From Pseudoscardovia radai (GTDB taxonomy: Bacteria > Actinomycetota > Actinomycetes > Actinomycetales > Bifidobacteriaceae): a DNA stretch of 64,000 nt. This document shows, piece after piece, positions 24,553 to 34,021 of this stretch (positions are counted from its first letter, which is position 1; every line of letters begins with the position of its first letter). Below the pieces are notes generated by a model. That model saw nothing but the letters and a program-made list of their open reading frames with translations, was not told the origin of the DNA and did not search any database. The stretch spans positions 62,001-126,000 of the forward strand of contig NZ_MWWR01000007.1 in assembly GCF_002259605.1 (NCBI RefSeq), given 5' to 3'. Made by a program: the position numbers and the translations under genes.

Positions 24553-25416
24553 CTACTGGCCCTTTATCTGGTTCGTATACTCGTCCAGGAACCCATCTAT
24601 CGGTTGCCTGAGCAACTTCTGAGCCAATTCCAAAGGACGTTTATCGGTTTTCAAGCCTGCCGACTGAATCAGCTCGCGCAAAGTGCTGCACCACTTCATC
24701 GAAAGGTCGCCGTTTTCGCCAAGTGCCTCGTTCTCTTGCATATAACCGATTGCGTCAATCAACGCCGGGAAAACGACCGACATCAATTGGAGTCTCGCAG
24801 AGGTCCAAAGTTGCAGGTTATCAAACAAGTCTTTCCCGCATTGGACTTCAATCTGATCTTGTCCCAGTTCTGTCCTGATACCTTCTTTACGACTGTTGTC
24901 GCGCACGATATTGAAGATTGAATTCAAAGGCGGGCGCTGCGGATCATAAAGTTTCTCCGGTATGAACGAGAATTGCTGCGGGACCGCAAGGAGATCCCCT
25001 GCACTCACATCGAAAGCAGCGTCACCGTAATCAGGATGCTGTCGCTCCCAGTGAAAACCCGGGATATTCCTGCATGCCACCACAAATATGCTGACAGTTA
25101 CCCAGTTACATATCATTCGTTGATCGATACTTGACTCATAGGTCGCCCCATCCGCATGCGGTTGAATCTTCGAAAGATCGAGATATCCGGATGAGAAGGT
25201 CGAAGGGCAGTCCCAACGCGCCTTGATTGCCACGTCCCCAGCATCAAGGAGCTTCTTCAAATCAGGATCGTCACAACATACACGCATGCGAATCGGGACA
25301 TCCTCCGTCATGGTCTCGACAGTGATATCCTTGACTTCCCAGCGCGAGGCAACGTCGGAGTTTCCAGGAACTCCACCGCCAAGGACAGGAATCGGATACG
25401 ATGTTGTATTAGTCAT
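24553..25416 (-). CDS. Hypothetical protein of the GHKL cluster
   Basis: 287 residues. The first 160 residues look beta-rich (for example ITVETMTEDVPIRMRVCC) and the remainder helical, ending in LAQKLLRQPIDGFLDEYTNQI. There are no membrane spans or known catalytic motifs. Its start codon overlaps the stop of the ATPase gene (TAATG), which indicates coupled synthesis and probably a shared complex. No family is recognised. Confidence 0.7.
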   Translation of the reverse strand: MTNTTSYPIPVLGGGVPGNSDVASRWEVKDITVETMTEDVPIRMRVCCDDPDLKKLLDAGDVAIKARWDCPSTFSSGYLDLSKIQPHADGATYESSIDQRMICNWVTVSIFVVACRNIPGFHWERQHPDYGDAAFDVSAGDLLAVPQQFSFIPEKLYDPQRPPLNSIFNIVRDNSRKEGIRTELGQDQIEVQCGKDLFDNLQLWTSARLQLMSVVFPALIDAIGYMQENEALGENGDLSMKWCSTLRELIQSAGLKTDKRPLELAQKLLRQPIDGFLDEYTNQIKGQ

Positions 25417-27371
25417 TAGTCAGCCACTCCCAATTGCAGACGAATTCGGTTATCTACGTGCACGCGTAGGCGTGTCGGTTTTTGGGGACTCACGGTTACA
25501 TCTCGGATGCCGTTGTTAATCACGGTCAACGCTTTTCTTGTGCCCGCATCGTCGGTGATATCTTCTGCACTCGTTACATTCACATCAACGGAGTTCCTAT
25601 CGAACTGCCCGTCGAGCGAAGCAACGAGACGCAGCATACCGCTCTCCGCAACTCCCGTTACTGAACGCAGTACCAAGACATAGCTATTTGTTGCTGGCTC
25701 ATACCAATAACGCATGCTGAGACTGTTGCTCTTCAAGGACGATTTACCTTCATTGTCCGGATGACCTTTGGCCGGGAATCCCGGCTGCGGACCGGGGTGT
25801 GGAGGTCGATGATTGATTCCATGTTGGCGTTTGCCCGTTGTCACTTGGTCGTTACCACTTCCAGCCGTTGCGGGCTTGATCACGCTAATGGGAACCGCTT
25901 TCCCCGCTGAAACAGGGGTGCTCTTTCCCTCTGTCTCTTTGCCTTGAAGAGTTGCGGCCTCTCTGGCGTCTCCGTCACCGGTAGCAGGATTGGTGCCCTT
26001 GACTTTTGTCTTGTCCGCATGCTGCAAATCTTCAGGTAGAAGCAGATTGAGCCCTTTGATTTTGAGGACATCTCCCATTTCATGCTTCGTTCTTGCGTTT
26101 ATCTCTTCTCGAGCAAATTTCCTGATGTCATCGAGAATCCGCTTAGATTCCTTCTGTTGTTCCGGTGTTCCGCGAGTTGCGACCCATTGGTCATGTCGAG
26201 CAGATTCCATCTGCCTGAGCCTTTTGTTACCTTCGTCGGAGGAACATTCGAACACGGCAGCGAAAGCAGCAGAAAGCGAATTCAAACGAAAATGATGCAC
26301 CTTCATAAGCGGCTTGCGCACACAGAGCACGTCAAGCCTCTTTCGAATGCAATCATCGATATTGATATAGAGTTTCACCTCACCCAGCCTCGGAATTGCC
26401 TTGACAACTGGTTCTTCTTGGATTGCACGATAGTAAGCGAGCATCGCTCCACGAGTCGCTTCATCCGTCATTGATCCGATCTGCTTTTCGAGATTCGACG
26501 CATCAAGGCGCCACGACAGACCGTCACCATGTCCTTTAACCACAAGGCGTCCGCGACTGATGGCAACCATGAAATTCTCTATCATGGCATCTCGCACATC
26601 GAGGAATCCCTCCCCGTCCGCGCCACGCTTATATCCGAGGATATAGGTATCTGTGCCGGATTGGGTTCTTTCCGGGAACCCACCAAACGGACGCGGGTTC
26701 CGCAAATATTGAAAATCGTTGGGAAGATCTTGAGATGTATATACTCCCATCGCACCGAGGAGATCGCAAGGATCGTTCGAACCGGGTTTTTGATGAGTAG
26801 TGAACTGGCAAGCTCCCGCAAAAACAGTTTCAGGTGAGTCGTAAGGCTTCGTCACCCACAATTCGGTCCTAGCACGAGAAGCAAGAATTCCTGCCGCCTT
26901 ACCGATGCCGAAAGAACCTCCCGCATCGGTTTTCCCGACGCTCAATCCTGATCCTCGTGTCAAAGCTGTAAGAACAGAATCGCGCCCCTCGATAAGGCTC
27001 TCACTGCCAGTCAACCCTTTGGTCCCGTAGTCGCCGATTCGAAGGACATCGATAGTCTCGCTATTCAGACAATCAACAGCATCCTGAAGTTCCGGAGCGT
27101 CAGGATATTGCCGAGCGCAAGAGTTAGCGTGTCGTCGCAGATTTTCCACATCAGGAATCTCGGTAGTCGGGACAGTCCTGAGCTCGAAGACCATGGTCAC
27201 GGGAGAGTCATCATCCTTCAACTTTGCATCGAGGGAATTCTGCCCCAACTCACGCGCGAGAGCTGTTACAACCGAATCATTTCCGAAGACCTCTGCACCT
27301 GGGATTTTTGCACCCTGCACAGAATTTCCATTGGGTTTGAAAACAAAACCATAATGCTCCATCTTGGTCAT
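25416..27371 (-). CDS. MORC-like GHKL ATPase
   Basis: 651 residues from ATG 27371 (GGAG upstream). The N-terminal ATPase domain shows the N-box ELGQNSLDA (Glu41, Asn45), G1 box IGDYGTKG (Asp114) and G2 lid GGSFGIGK (151-158), all expected in active GHKL enzymes. A transducer-like domain follows to about 430, then a 130-residue Lys/Pro/Gly-rich linker and a C-terminal beta domain. Such ATPases (MutL/MORC relatives) occur in bacterial restriction clusters, where they are proposed to act as ATP-gated clamps on DNA. It lies between a small partner gene and two unknown genes. Confidence 0.85.
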   Translation of the reverse strand: MTKMEHYGFVFKPNGNSVQGAKIPGAEVFGNDSVVTALARELGQNSLDAKLKDDDSPVTMVFELRTVPTTEIPDVENLRRHANSCARQYPDAPELQDAVDCLNSETIDVLRIGDYGTKGLTGSESLIEGRDSVLTALTRGSGLSVGKTDAGGSFGIGKAAGILASRARTELWVTKPYDSPETVFAGACQFTTHQKPGSNDPCDLLGAMGVYTSQDLPNDFQYLRNPRPFGGFPERTQSGTDTYILGYKRGADGEGFLDVRDAMIENFMVAISRGRLVVKGHGDGLSWRLDASNLEKQIGSMTDEATRGAMLAYYRAIQEEPVVKAIPRLGEVKLYINIDDCIRKRLDVLCVRKPLMKVHHFRLNSLSAAFAAVFECSSDEGNKRLRQMESARHDQWVATRGTPEQQKESKRILDDIRKFAREEINARTKHEMGDVLKIKGLNLLLPEDLQHADKTKVKGTNPATGDGDAREAATLQGKETEGKSTPVSAGKAVPISVIKPATAGSGNDQVTTGKRQHGINHRPPHPGPQPGFPAKGHPDNEGKSSLKSNSLSMRYWYEPATNSYVLVLRSVTGVAESGMLRLVASLDGQFDRNSVDVNVTSAEDITDDAGTRKALTVINNGIRDVTVSPQKPTRLRVHVDNRIRLQLGVAD

Positions 27372-27372
27372 T

Positions 27373-27585
27373 TCATTTCTCCATATCTTTCTCCGAATCT
27401 GCAAACAAGCCACGAACCCGCTTGAGCTCATCCTCTATTGGGTCAAACAAAGCATCAACCTCCGCGGAGGTATATGCGTAGTTCTTCCTGTTCGACAGGT
27501 TTCCCAATATTTGGATTTCCCTAATCAGACGAGTTCCGCGACTTTTCGCAAGTCTTCGGAATCTATCATTTTTTGTTTCCTCCAT
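27373..27585 (-). CDS. Small partner protein of the GHKL ATPase
   Basis: Seventy residues, highly charged, with the motif ILGNLSNRKNYAYTSAEVDALF in the middle and a helix at the end. AGGAG lies before the ATG. It ends only one base before the ATPase start codon region, so the two are co-translated. The conserved-looking NYAYT...VDALFDPIEDEL core suggests a small regulatory or adaptor protein, but I cannot name the family. Confidence 0.7.
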   Translation of the reverse strand: MEETKNDRFRRLAKSRGTRLIREIQILGNLSNRKNYAYTSAEVDALFDPIEDELKRVRGLFADSEKDMEK

Positions 27586-27714
27586 GTCTCCTATTCTACA
27601 TATCGGTTATTTATCCGTCAAGTATCCGACAATTATCTTCTTCTTCACCCAACCGCACTGTGCCCCCAATGCCCAACCATCAATATGGCGAATCCTAGTG
27701 AACGCCGCAACACC

Positions 27715-28518
27715 ATGGGTTTTGGAAGGAGCCGGGACATGGTGTACGAGTTCGACGGAACCGAATACGACAAGCTACGCGACATGCAGGAGGCGAGGCG
27801 CGCGAAATACCTCGAGCTGGTGCACGGGGGCATGAACTTCACCCAGGCCGCCCGCGCCGTCGGGGTTTCCAAACGCACCGGGAAGGTCTCGCGCAACGGC
27901 AGGACGCGCTCCACCGGCCGCAACGAACGGCCGCTCGCGGACTGGTGCCGTGGCGACATGGACAAGCCCAAGACCACCTGCGCCAGGCACCTGGGCCTGG
28001 ACGAGCGCATCACCATCGCCGGCATGCACCGCGCCGGCAGCGGCGTGCGCGCCATCGCCCGGACCCTCGGCAGGGCGCCCAGCACCGTCAGCCGCGAACT
28101 GCACCGCAACGCCGACGACATCGGCGGCGGGTACGGCCCGAACCGCGCCCAGCAGAAGGCCACCCACCGCCTCAAACGCCCCAAGGACCGCAAGATCGCG
28201 CCCGGCACACGACTGTGGGACGAGGTCCGGGCGGACCTGGACACGCACTGGATCCCCGAGCAGATCGCCGGCAGGCTCCGGCTCGAGCATCCCGGCGACG
28301 GCAGCATGAACGCGTGCCACGAGACCATCTACCAGGCCATCTACGTGCAGGGAAGGGGCGAGCTGCGCATCCAGCTCAAGCAGGCCATGCGCCGCGGCCG
28401 CACCGCCCGCAGGCCTCGGGGCGACGGCCAGTCCAGACGCCCCAGGTTCCCCGAGCCCATGGTCATGACCGGCGACAGGCCCGCCGACGTCGCCGACCGA
28501 TACCATGAACACCAATAG
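27715..28518 (+). pseudogene. IS30-family transposase, 3'-truncated
   Basis: The frame starting at ATG 27715 gives the MGFGRSRDMVYEFDGTEYDK leader of Bifidobacterium IS30 transposases, then two HTH regions (FTQAARAVGVSKRTGKV and VRAIARTLGRAPSTVSREL), and breaks off after GDRPADVADR. At this point intact enzymes begin the DDE catalytic core, so the protein cannot transpose. The piece sits inside the restriction cargo between the GHKL operon and the MvaI/BcnI-type gene. It may have split one defence locus or mark a fusion of two. The 197 bp after it hold no clear gene. Confidence 0.85.
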
Positions 28519-28715
28519 ACAACAAAGATGTTGCGACCACCACTAGAATCCGCCACCTTAGCAACAACGACGAGCCGAAAAGAATCGCCAAGAGGATGAT
28601 CCCATTACGCAGACATGGAATCCAATCGGCTTTGCAAGCATGCTGAGAAGCCCTGTCCGTAGAATCAGTATCTCGGGAATTGCACTTACTCTCATGACAA
28701 TACTGGCGGAAGGAA

Positions 28716-30146
28716 TCACCGTTGACCATCATCAGCATCATCATCCCTGATGTCGATGAAGCGCGTCTCTTGATATATCGCTCCGATATCAAACAAGTTG
28801 ATACGGAACTGGCTTCTGCTGTGCGGGACCCACTTGCCATCCCTGAGCACCGCTTTGTCCCCGGGGTCAAACACCACCTTGCCTTCAGAAAAGGCTTGAA
28901 GGAACAAACCGAAACTCGTAGAGATTCCAAGCGTAATCAAAGGGCCAAATTCAAAAAGCGTTGATTCGCCGTCACCTTCCTTGGCATACGGGATATAGGC
29001 GGCGCGATTGTGCTTTCTCTGCCAGTGATCAAGCAACTTCATGAACGACCAGCCCGCAGCCACCTCGCCCGTCTCCTTATCAACGAGTTCGATCATTCCC
29101 GAGGGATCGAAGTCCTTCGAATTTCGGAATCCCTCAATTTGCATCCTAAGCCGCGCACTCGGCTTATCCGTTCCGATTCCCTCAAAATCGCCAGATGTGA
29201 AATAGTACGAGACCGGCTTACCCTGTTCATTAGTCTTATACACATGCCCATACCTGAGTACGAAATCCGTCTGGGGGTGTTCGGTAATCCAGCCACGATC
29301 AGGCTGTGGCGTGAATAGCGTGACCTTATGATTATGTCGTTTCAACAGATTTACCTGCTTGATAGCCTTCAGCTCCCAAACATCAAAATCAGGGCCCGGT
29401 ACCGAATTCTCACCAACCCCCATCTCGGCCTCGAGGGTGAAGCCCGCTGCGTTTTGCGCAATATATGGACGGATGACGGTTCCGTCTCCCAGAAGTCTGC
29501 AGGGAACAACTTTCTCTCCCACGAAGCCCTTGAGTGCGTTTTCGAGAACAGAAATCTCGTCTAACACCTGCATGCCGGGGAAAACAACCGGTTTCGGCCT
29601 TCCTGCGGCATCAGCACCCAACGCATACATATAGGCAGCGGCAGGCGAAGGAGCCCCTACAACCATGGCGACCACCGTGGGATGTTCCCCATCGATGTCT
29701 ACCGTGGCGAAGAACAGCACCCTCCCTTCTTCGAATCCGCGTTTTGAGGGGCCCATCAGCTCGTTCGGCGCCATAGAACATCCCCGTAGGAAACCCGAGA
29801 AACGCACCTCTGGATACTGAGGGTAGTAACACAACTTCGCATCAGGCGCGAGGAACCTTCCCACGCCAGGGACAACCCAATTCCATGAGACAGGAATCCT
29901 GACAACCAAGGGCCCCGCCTTCTTCTTCCTCGACGTGCCCTCGTTATACGACGGCACGCCAAGGGGCAAGAAGGACAAATCGGAAGGATCGCCCGCCAAC
30001 CAGACTTGCTGTTTGGAATTGTTGTTCCGTCCCATGAGCTTCGCCCAGACCACCTTCGCGCCTACGGCGGTGAATTCATCCCTGACCTGCTCGATGGTTA
30101 TGGTGTCATACCATTGCACATCATTGTCGCTGCCATCATGTTCCAT
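28716..30146 (-). CDS. MvaI/BcnI-family type II restriction endonuclease
   Basis: 476 residues. The central block GFTLEAEMGVGENSVPGPDF, then DVWELKAIKQ and VTLFTPQPD, matches the conserved core of MvaI/BcnI endonucleases, with Glu in TLE, Asp in PDF and the Glu-Lys of WELK as the D...ExK catalytic set (near residues 240-260). An N-terminal extension of about 180 residues is longer than in MvaI itself. Family members cut CCWGG or CCSGG as monomers. The adjacent methyltransferase is Dcm-like, so CCWGG is the likely target. The gene ends 28 bp downstream of the methylase gene and is co-oriented. Confidence 0.85.
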   Translation of the reverse strand: MEHDGSDNDVQWYDTITIEQVRDEFTAVGAKVVWAKLMGRNNNSKQQVWLAGDPSDLSFLPLGVPSYNEGTSRKKKAGPLVVRIPVSWNWVVPGVGRFLAPDAKLCYYPQYPEVRFSGFLRGCSMAPNELMGPSKRGFEEGRVLFFATVDIDGEHPTVVAMVVGAPSPAAAYMYALGADAAGRPKPVVFPGMQVLDEISVLENALKGFVGEKVVPCRLLGDGTVIRPYIAQNAAGFTLEAEMGVGENSVPGPDFDVWELKAIKQVNLLKRHNHKVTLFTPQPDRGWITEHPQTDFVLRYGHVYKTNEQGKPVSYYFTSGDFEGIGTDKPSARLRMQIEGFRNSKDFDPSGMIELVDKETGEVAAGWSFMKLLDHWQRKHNRAAYIPYAKEGDGESTLFEFGPLITLGISTSFGLFLQAFSEGKVVFDPGDKAVLRDGKWVPHSRSQFRINLFDIGAIYQETRFIDIRDDDADDGQR

Positions 30147-30173
30147 GACTCAACGATACAACCGCTCTGCAGA

Positions 30174-31505
30174 TCAGTCGCGGCTCGCGCCGTCCACTGC
30201 TCGTTCCCTCGCCCTGCGGATTGCGTCCTTCACCTCAATTTCATCCTCTTCAACAACAGGATAAGCGTTCTCACCCATAATCTTGAGAAGATGCGGTTTC
30301 ATAATCCGCGCGACCTCAGCGACGGCAGGCACCACGACGGAATTGCCGAACTGCCTGTATGCCTGGGTGTCGGACACTGGGATACGAAAGTCATCGGGAT
30401 ATCCCATCAAACGAGCGCACTCCCTCGGCGTAAGCCTACGAGGTCGATCGCCCGGTTGCGCCACAAGTATTTCGGAACCGTCTTTGTGATATCTTGCGGA
30501 GAGAGTCCTCGACACCATGTCCGGAGTGACAAGACCGTAGCCGAACCCATGACCTAGAGCCTCGTGTTTCTTCTTGTAATCTTGGAGGTATTGCCAAAGC
30601 CTTGGCGTGAGCGTGTATTTCTCCTGAACCCTCTGATGCTCGAAATCGAAGAATCTGTCACCATCCCATTCGAGATACGGTTCGGTCCCATCGGTCTTGT
30701 GCAGAATGTCCGCGAGAACGGGTTTACGCTCAGGAAAGCTCAAATCATCCCACGTGAAATCCGTCGGGGATCTGAAACCGACAATGTAGATGCGCTCACG
30801 GTGCTGGGGGACGAAATGCTGTCCATCGATTACCTTCCAATGCACCTCGTAACCGAGCTCATCACGAAGCGTCTCAAGAATGACTTTGAAGGTGCGACCA
30901 TGATCATGCGAAGTAAGGTTTTTCACGTTTTCCAGCATGAAAGCCGCCGGGCGTTTCGTCGCTATGATGCGCGCCACATCAAAGAACAGCGTTCCCTGCG
31001 TCTTGTCTCGGAATCCCGTTTCCCGCCCAAGACTACGCTTCTTGGAAACTCCGGCGACACTAAAAGGTTGGCATGGAAAACCGGCCAAGACCACATCGCA
31101 ATCAGGAATGCACGTAGCGTCTACCTTGGTAATGTCACCAGCGACATCTTCTGCGAACCCATAGTTCGTACGGTACGTCCGCATCGAGAATTCGTTCCAT
31201 TCCGAGGCGAACACGGCATGTCCACCGTTCTGCGCAAAACCGCGGCGGATGCCTCCGATGCCGGCAAACAGATCTATTGTTGTAAAATCCATGCCCGTTT
31301 CATGCGTCGTTCCGTAATATAGGTCGCGGAGAGCCGGCACATAGGCAAGCTTGCACTGTACCTTCCCCGTCTCCCAACGCTCCACGGTCGAGGACGACAC
31401 ATGCAGCGCTTCGGCAAGCTGACGCCGGGTCATAGACTCCCTGAGCCGAGCAATGAGCTCATCAGGGTCATCCTTCGAATCGAGCAATTCTCCATTGGTA
31501 TTCAT
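30174..31505 (-). CDS. Dcm-type C5-cytosine methyltransferase with HTH
   Basis: 443 residues. An N-terminal HTH (MTRRQLAEALHVSSSTVERW, about 25-44) precedes the methylase. Motif I is DLFAGIGGIRRGF (near 78), IV GFPCQPFS with catalytic Cys, VI ENVKNL, VIII QHRERIYIVGF, IX RLTPRECARLMGYP and X QFGNSVVVP. The segments around motif IV and TLSARYHKDG are very close to E. coli Dcm, which modifies the inner C of CCWGG. The same specificity is therefore inferred. It protects DNA from the downstream endonuclease. The HTH and the palindrome just upstream suggest autoregulation. Confidence 0.93.
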   Translation of the reverse strand: MNTNGELLDSKDDPDELIARLRESMTRRQLAEALHVSSSTVERWETGKVQCKLAYVPALRDLYYGTTHETGMDFTTIDLFAGIGGIRRGFAQNGGHAVFASEWNEFSMRTYRTNYGFAEDVAGDITKVDATCIPDCDVVLAGFPCQPFSVAGVSKKRSLGRETGFRDKTQGTLFFDVARIIATKRPAAFMLENVKNLTSHDHGRTFKVILETLRDELGYEVHWKVIDGQHFVPQHRERIYIVGFRSPTDFTWDDLSFPERKPVLADILHKTDGTEPYLEWDGDRFFDFEHQRVQEKYTLTPRLWQYLQDYKKKHEALGHGFGYGLVTPDMVSRTLSARYHKDGSEILVAQPGDRPRRLTPRECARLMGYPDDFRIPVSDTQAYRQFGNSVVVPAVAEVARIMKPHLLKIMGENAYPVVEEDEIEVKDAIRRARERAVDGASRD

Positions 31506-31517
31506 AGGGATGATAAT

Positions 31518-31535
31518 ATGTCATTATGCTGACAT
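31518..31535 (-). promoter_or_regulatory. Operator candidate upstream of the methylase gene
   Basis: ATGTCA-N6-TGACAT lies 12-30 bp upstream of the methylase start and overlaps AT-rich hexamers (CATAAT, TATTAT) that could be the -10. It is a natural binding site for the methylase's own HTH. Confidence 0.6.
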
Positions 31536-31776
31536 TTTAACCCAGCGACATCAAACACTAAGCACAGCGAACACCGATCAATGAATCACGAGAATGCTGC
31601 AGTAACAGATGATTCGTGCGATTGACGGTGATTGCAAAGATGCCCCGTCCTTCACCAGAACAGAAAGCAATCGCATACCCGCGACAGACACCATGCCGAC
31701 ACGCTGACAATCACACAGATATAGGTTAGCAATAGCAATAAATAGTAAAGCTCGTACCAGGACGCCGAGGTGGGAC

Positions 31777-32406
31777 ATGGAGCAAGCGAAGTTCCCGACA
31801 ATAATCGACACATCCATCAGTGGAAGGATGAACGATGCTCTCCTGGCATTCCATGGAGGAGCGTACATCTCTGCCGTAACTCTTGCGCTAACGATACCCG
31901 ACATTTGCGGTGGCCGACTCTGGCCTGACACAGGGGTCGGAGAGCGATACGCCAAATGGTTTGATACATATGTCAAGCCTTTCTCGTTCCGCGGGCCCCG
32001 CCCGGGAACTTCTTCATGGCACAAGGCAGCTGCGCAAAAGACAACAGACGACACCGTTGACGATTATTTCAATGGATCTGATTGCTATCAACTTCGCTGT
32101 GTTTATCTGCACGAGGGCACCAATACTCCCCAGAAAGAAGAGAAAATACCCTATAAGGCAATCCAATTCACCGTACATACCGCAGACGCAGTTGGCGGGA
32201 ACGGAATATCGGAATTGACAACAAATGAGAACGACCAACAATGCATCTATCGTGTCAATCTGGATCTTTATCAATTCCTCAAGACCATGAAGGCAGGGAC
32301 AACAAAATTTCTGTACGAGCACCCTGACTTGGATGCCGTTAAAAACACGGTGAGCTCCCTGTACCCACCCATTATTGATTTCACGAAGGTCGAAACAGCC
32401 GGCTAA
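31777..32406 (+). CDS. HEPN-like protein
   Basis: 209 residues, helical. The segment YQLRCVYLHEGTN carries Arg-x4-His, the signature of HEPN domains, after a long helix containing GRMNDALLAFHGGAYISAVT. Many HEPN proteins are metal-independent RNases in toxin-antitoxin or abortive-infection systems, while others are non-catalytic. No separate antitoxin gene is adjacent. The gene is alone on the plus strand between the methylase and the zinc-finger nuclease gene, in AT-richer cargo. The assignment rests on this one motif. Confidence 0.6.
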   Translation: MEQAKFPTIIDTSISGRMNDALLAFHGGAYISAVTLALTIPDICGGRLWPDTGVGERYAKWFDTYVKPFSFRGPRPGTSSWHKAAAQKTTDDTVDDYFNGSDCYQLRCVYLHEGTNTPQKEEKIPYKAIQFTVHTADAVGGNGISELTTNENDQQCIYRVNLDLYQFLKTMKAGTTKFLYEHPDLDAVKNTVSSLYPPIIDFTKVETAG

Positions 32407-32511
32407 TCAGCTTTCCCGCAAAGAACCGTACCAATTCAGATAAATCACAAAAAGGAATGTGGCGCGGTTCTCCTCACAAGTAACCGCACCACACTCCGGT
32501 ACAGGGCTCCG

Positions 32512-33915
32512 CTAGTACTTCGGTTTCCTCTTCCCACCCCAGCAACTAGGGCAAGCGGAGCGATGCTTCCCCACAAGAGAGCCGGCTACGGGAGACCACT
32601 CGTAACCGCACAGCCTACACCTGGCACCGATTCGCTCCGCCGCTTTCCGATAACGCCCCGTCAACTCGACCGTGGGATTCTCCTCCGCCACTTCCCTTAC
32701 GAATTCCTCTGGCGATTTCAGATGTTTCTTTGCTGAGCTTCGCTGCCCGCATTTCCGGCACGCGCTGTTCCCTTCAAGAAGCGTGTCCGCGCGCGACGAC
32801 CATTCGAATCCACAGACCTTGCATCGAACCTGAATGCGCTGCGAAGAACCCTTGTATTCCCCTATCACAGCGATGTTGGGACTACGCTTCGCCAGTTTTG
32901 CAACGAAGTCCTCCGTACCTCCACACACGGAATGCGCATAGGCATAATCCTCAACCGCTTGCCAGTCCACCGAACCGCAGAAATCAACGCCTGCCGCGGC
33001 AGACGTCACCGAGATGAGCAAATCCTGCAGTCCCCTGCGATCCCTGTTGACCTTGAAATCATAGGGGACGCAGTACACGTTCTCCGCCTGCGGAGTCTCG
33101 TCCAACGGCACCTCATCGTAGATGGTCACCAGGCGGACGCCTTTGGCGGCACACAACGACCTCTTCCTGGCATCCGTTGCAAGCTTGTTCCGGTGCCATA
33201 CCCAAGAACCCGGCTCGAATGCGAGGCGAAGACTGGGAACGTACACGTCCAGCTCCATGCCGATGACGTCCCTGTCTCGTTCCAGAATCTTGCCAATGCC
33301 ATCGAGCTGTTTGAGGAAACCAATGATGTATTGTTCGGTGAACGAAGTGGATGAGTGGACGCACCGAGGGCACCTAGACCGGGAGTCAAGCAGGTTGTGT
33401 GGAGTCTGGCTCCACTCGTGATGGCATCTGTCGCATCTGACGAGGATTTTCGTCCTGTTGTTCCGGTACTCCCCAAGAACGGTAATGCCAGGATTCACCT
33501 GCGCGAGCTGGCGAACGAATATATCCCGGGTTTTCTTCAAAGTCCCAGCGCACGACGGACAACCGATGCCGACGCGCAGCGTACTCGGGTTCGCCAACCA
33601 TTCGAAGCGGCAAGTACGGCATCGAACCAGCATCTTCGTAGACGTGTTCCTGTAACTGTCAATCAGTTCAATCCCAGGGTTGACCGCCGCAATCTCGGAT
33701 TCAAAACGCTCCGGAGTCTTCCTCTCCTTCCCCGCGCACCTCGGACACCCGTGACCACGAATCAAGTCAAAAGGATTGGCCTGCCACTTGTAACCACACA
33801 CGACGCACGAAACCGCGACCTTCGTCCTCGAATTCACATATGCGCCCTCGACACGGACATTCGGAAGAACCTTCGCAACCTCACTGACGAACTCGCTCTG
33901 AGTCTTCCTCCTCAT
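32512..33915 (-). CDS. Zinc-finger protein with embedded Vsr-like nuclease domain
   Basis: 467 residues. Five treble-clef or zinc-ribbon units of the form CxxC-x2-(W/EW)-x~14-CPxCxG are visible: three before and two after a central domain. That domain (about 190-290) contains a TEQYIIGFL helix, ELDVYVPSLRLAFEPGSWVWH and GVRLVTIYDEV, matching the Asp, Glu and His pattern of Vsr/very-short-patch and homing-type endonucleases. Similar modular proteins occur in mobile elements and defence islands. The zinc units probably bind DNA or RNA and the core cuts it. Substrate is unknown. Confidence 0.8.
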   Translation of the reverse strand: MRRKTQSEFVSEVAKVLPNVRVEGAYVNSRTKVAVSCVVCGYKWQANPFDLIRGHGCPRCAGKERKTPERFESEIAAVNPGIELIDSYRNTSTKMLVRCRTCRFEWLANPSTLRVGIGCPSCAGTLKKTRDIFVRQLAQVNPGITVLGEYRNNRTKILVRCDRCHHEWSQTPHNLLDSRSRCPRCVHSSTSFTEQYIIGFLKQLDGIGKILERDRDVIGMELDVYVPSLRLAFEPGSWVWHRNKLATDARKRSLCAAKGVRLVTIYDEVPLDETPQAENVYCVPYDFKVNRDRRGLQDLLISVTSAAAGVDFCGSVDWQAVEDYAYAHSVCGGTEDFVAKLAKRSPNIAVIGEYKGSSQRIQVRCKVCGFEWSSRADTLLEGNSACRKCGQRSSAKKHLKSPEEFVREVAEENPTVELTGRYRKAAERIGARCRLCGYEWSPVAGSLVGKHRSACPSCWGGKRKPKY

Positions 33916-34021
33916 GCCGCATCAGCCTCCCTCAATACGATTTCAACAGCCAAGGGTGTACAGAATCATACGCTGTAGCCCCTCCCGTCTAGGCAATCTG
34001 ATGACTCGCAACACTCACCTC

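Noticed and set aside
28463-28760. Possible small membrane protein between the endonuclease gene and the IS30 remnant
   Set aside because: A hydrophobic stretch (GIILLAILFGSSLLL) exists on the minus strand, but the frame overlaps the endonuclease end and runs into the IS remnant without its own convincing start or stop. At most it is a truncated relic.
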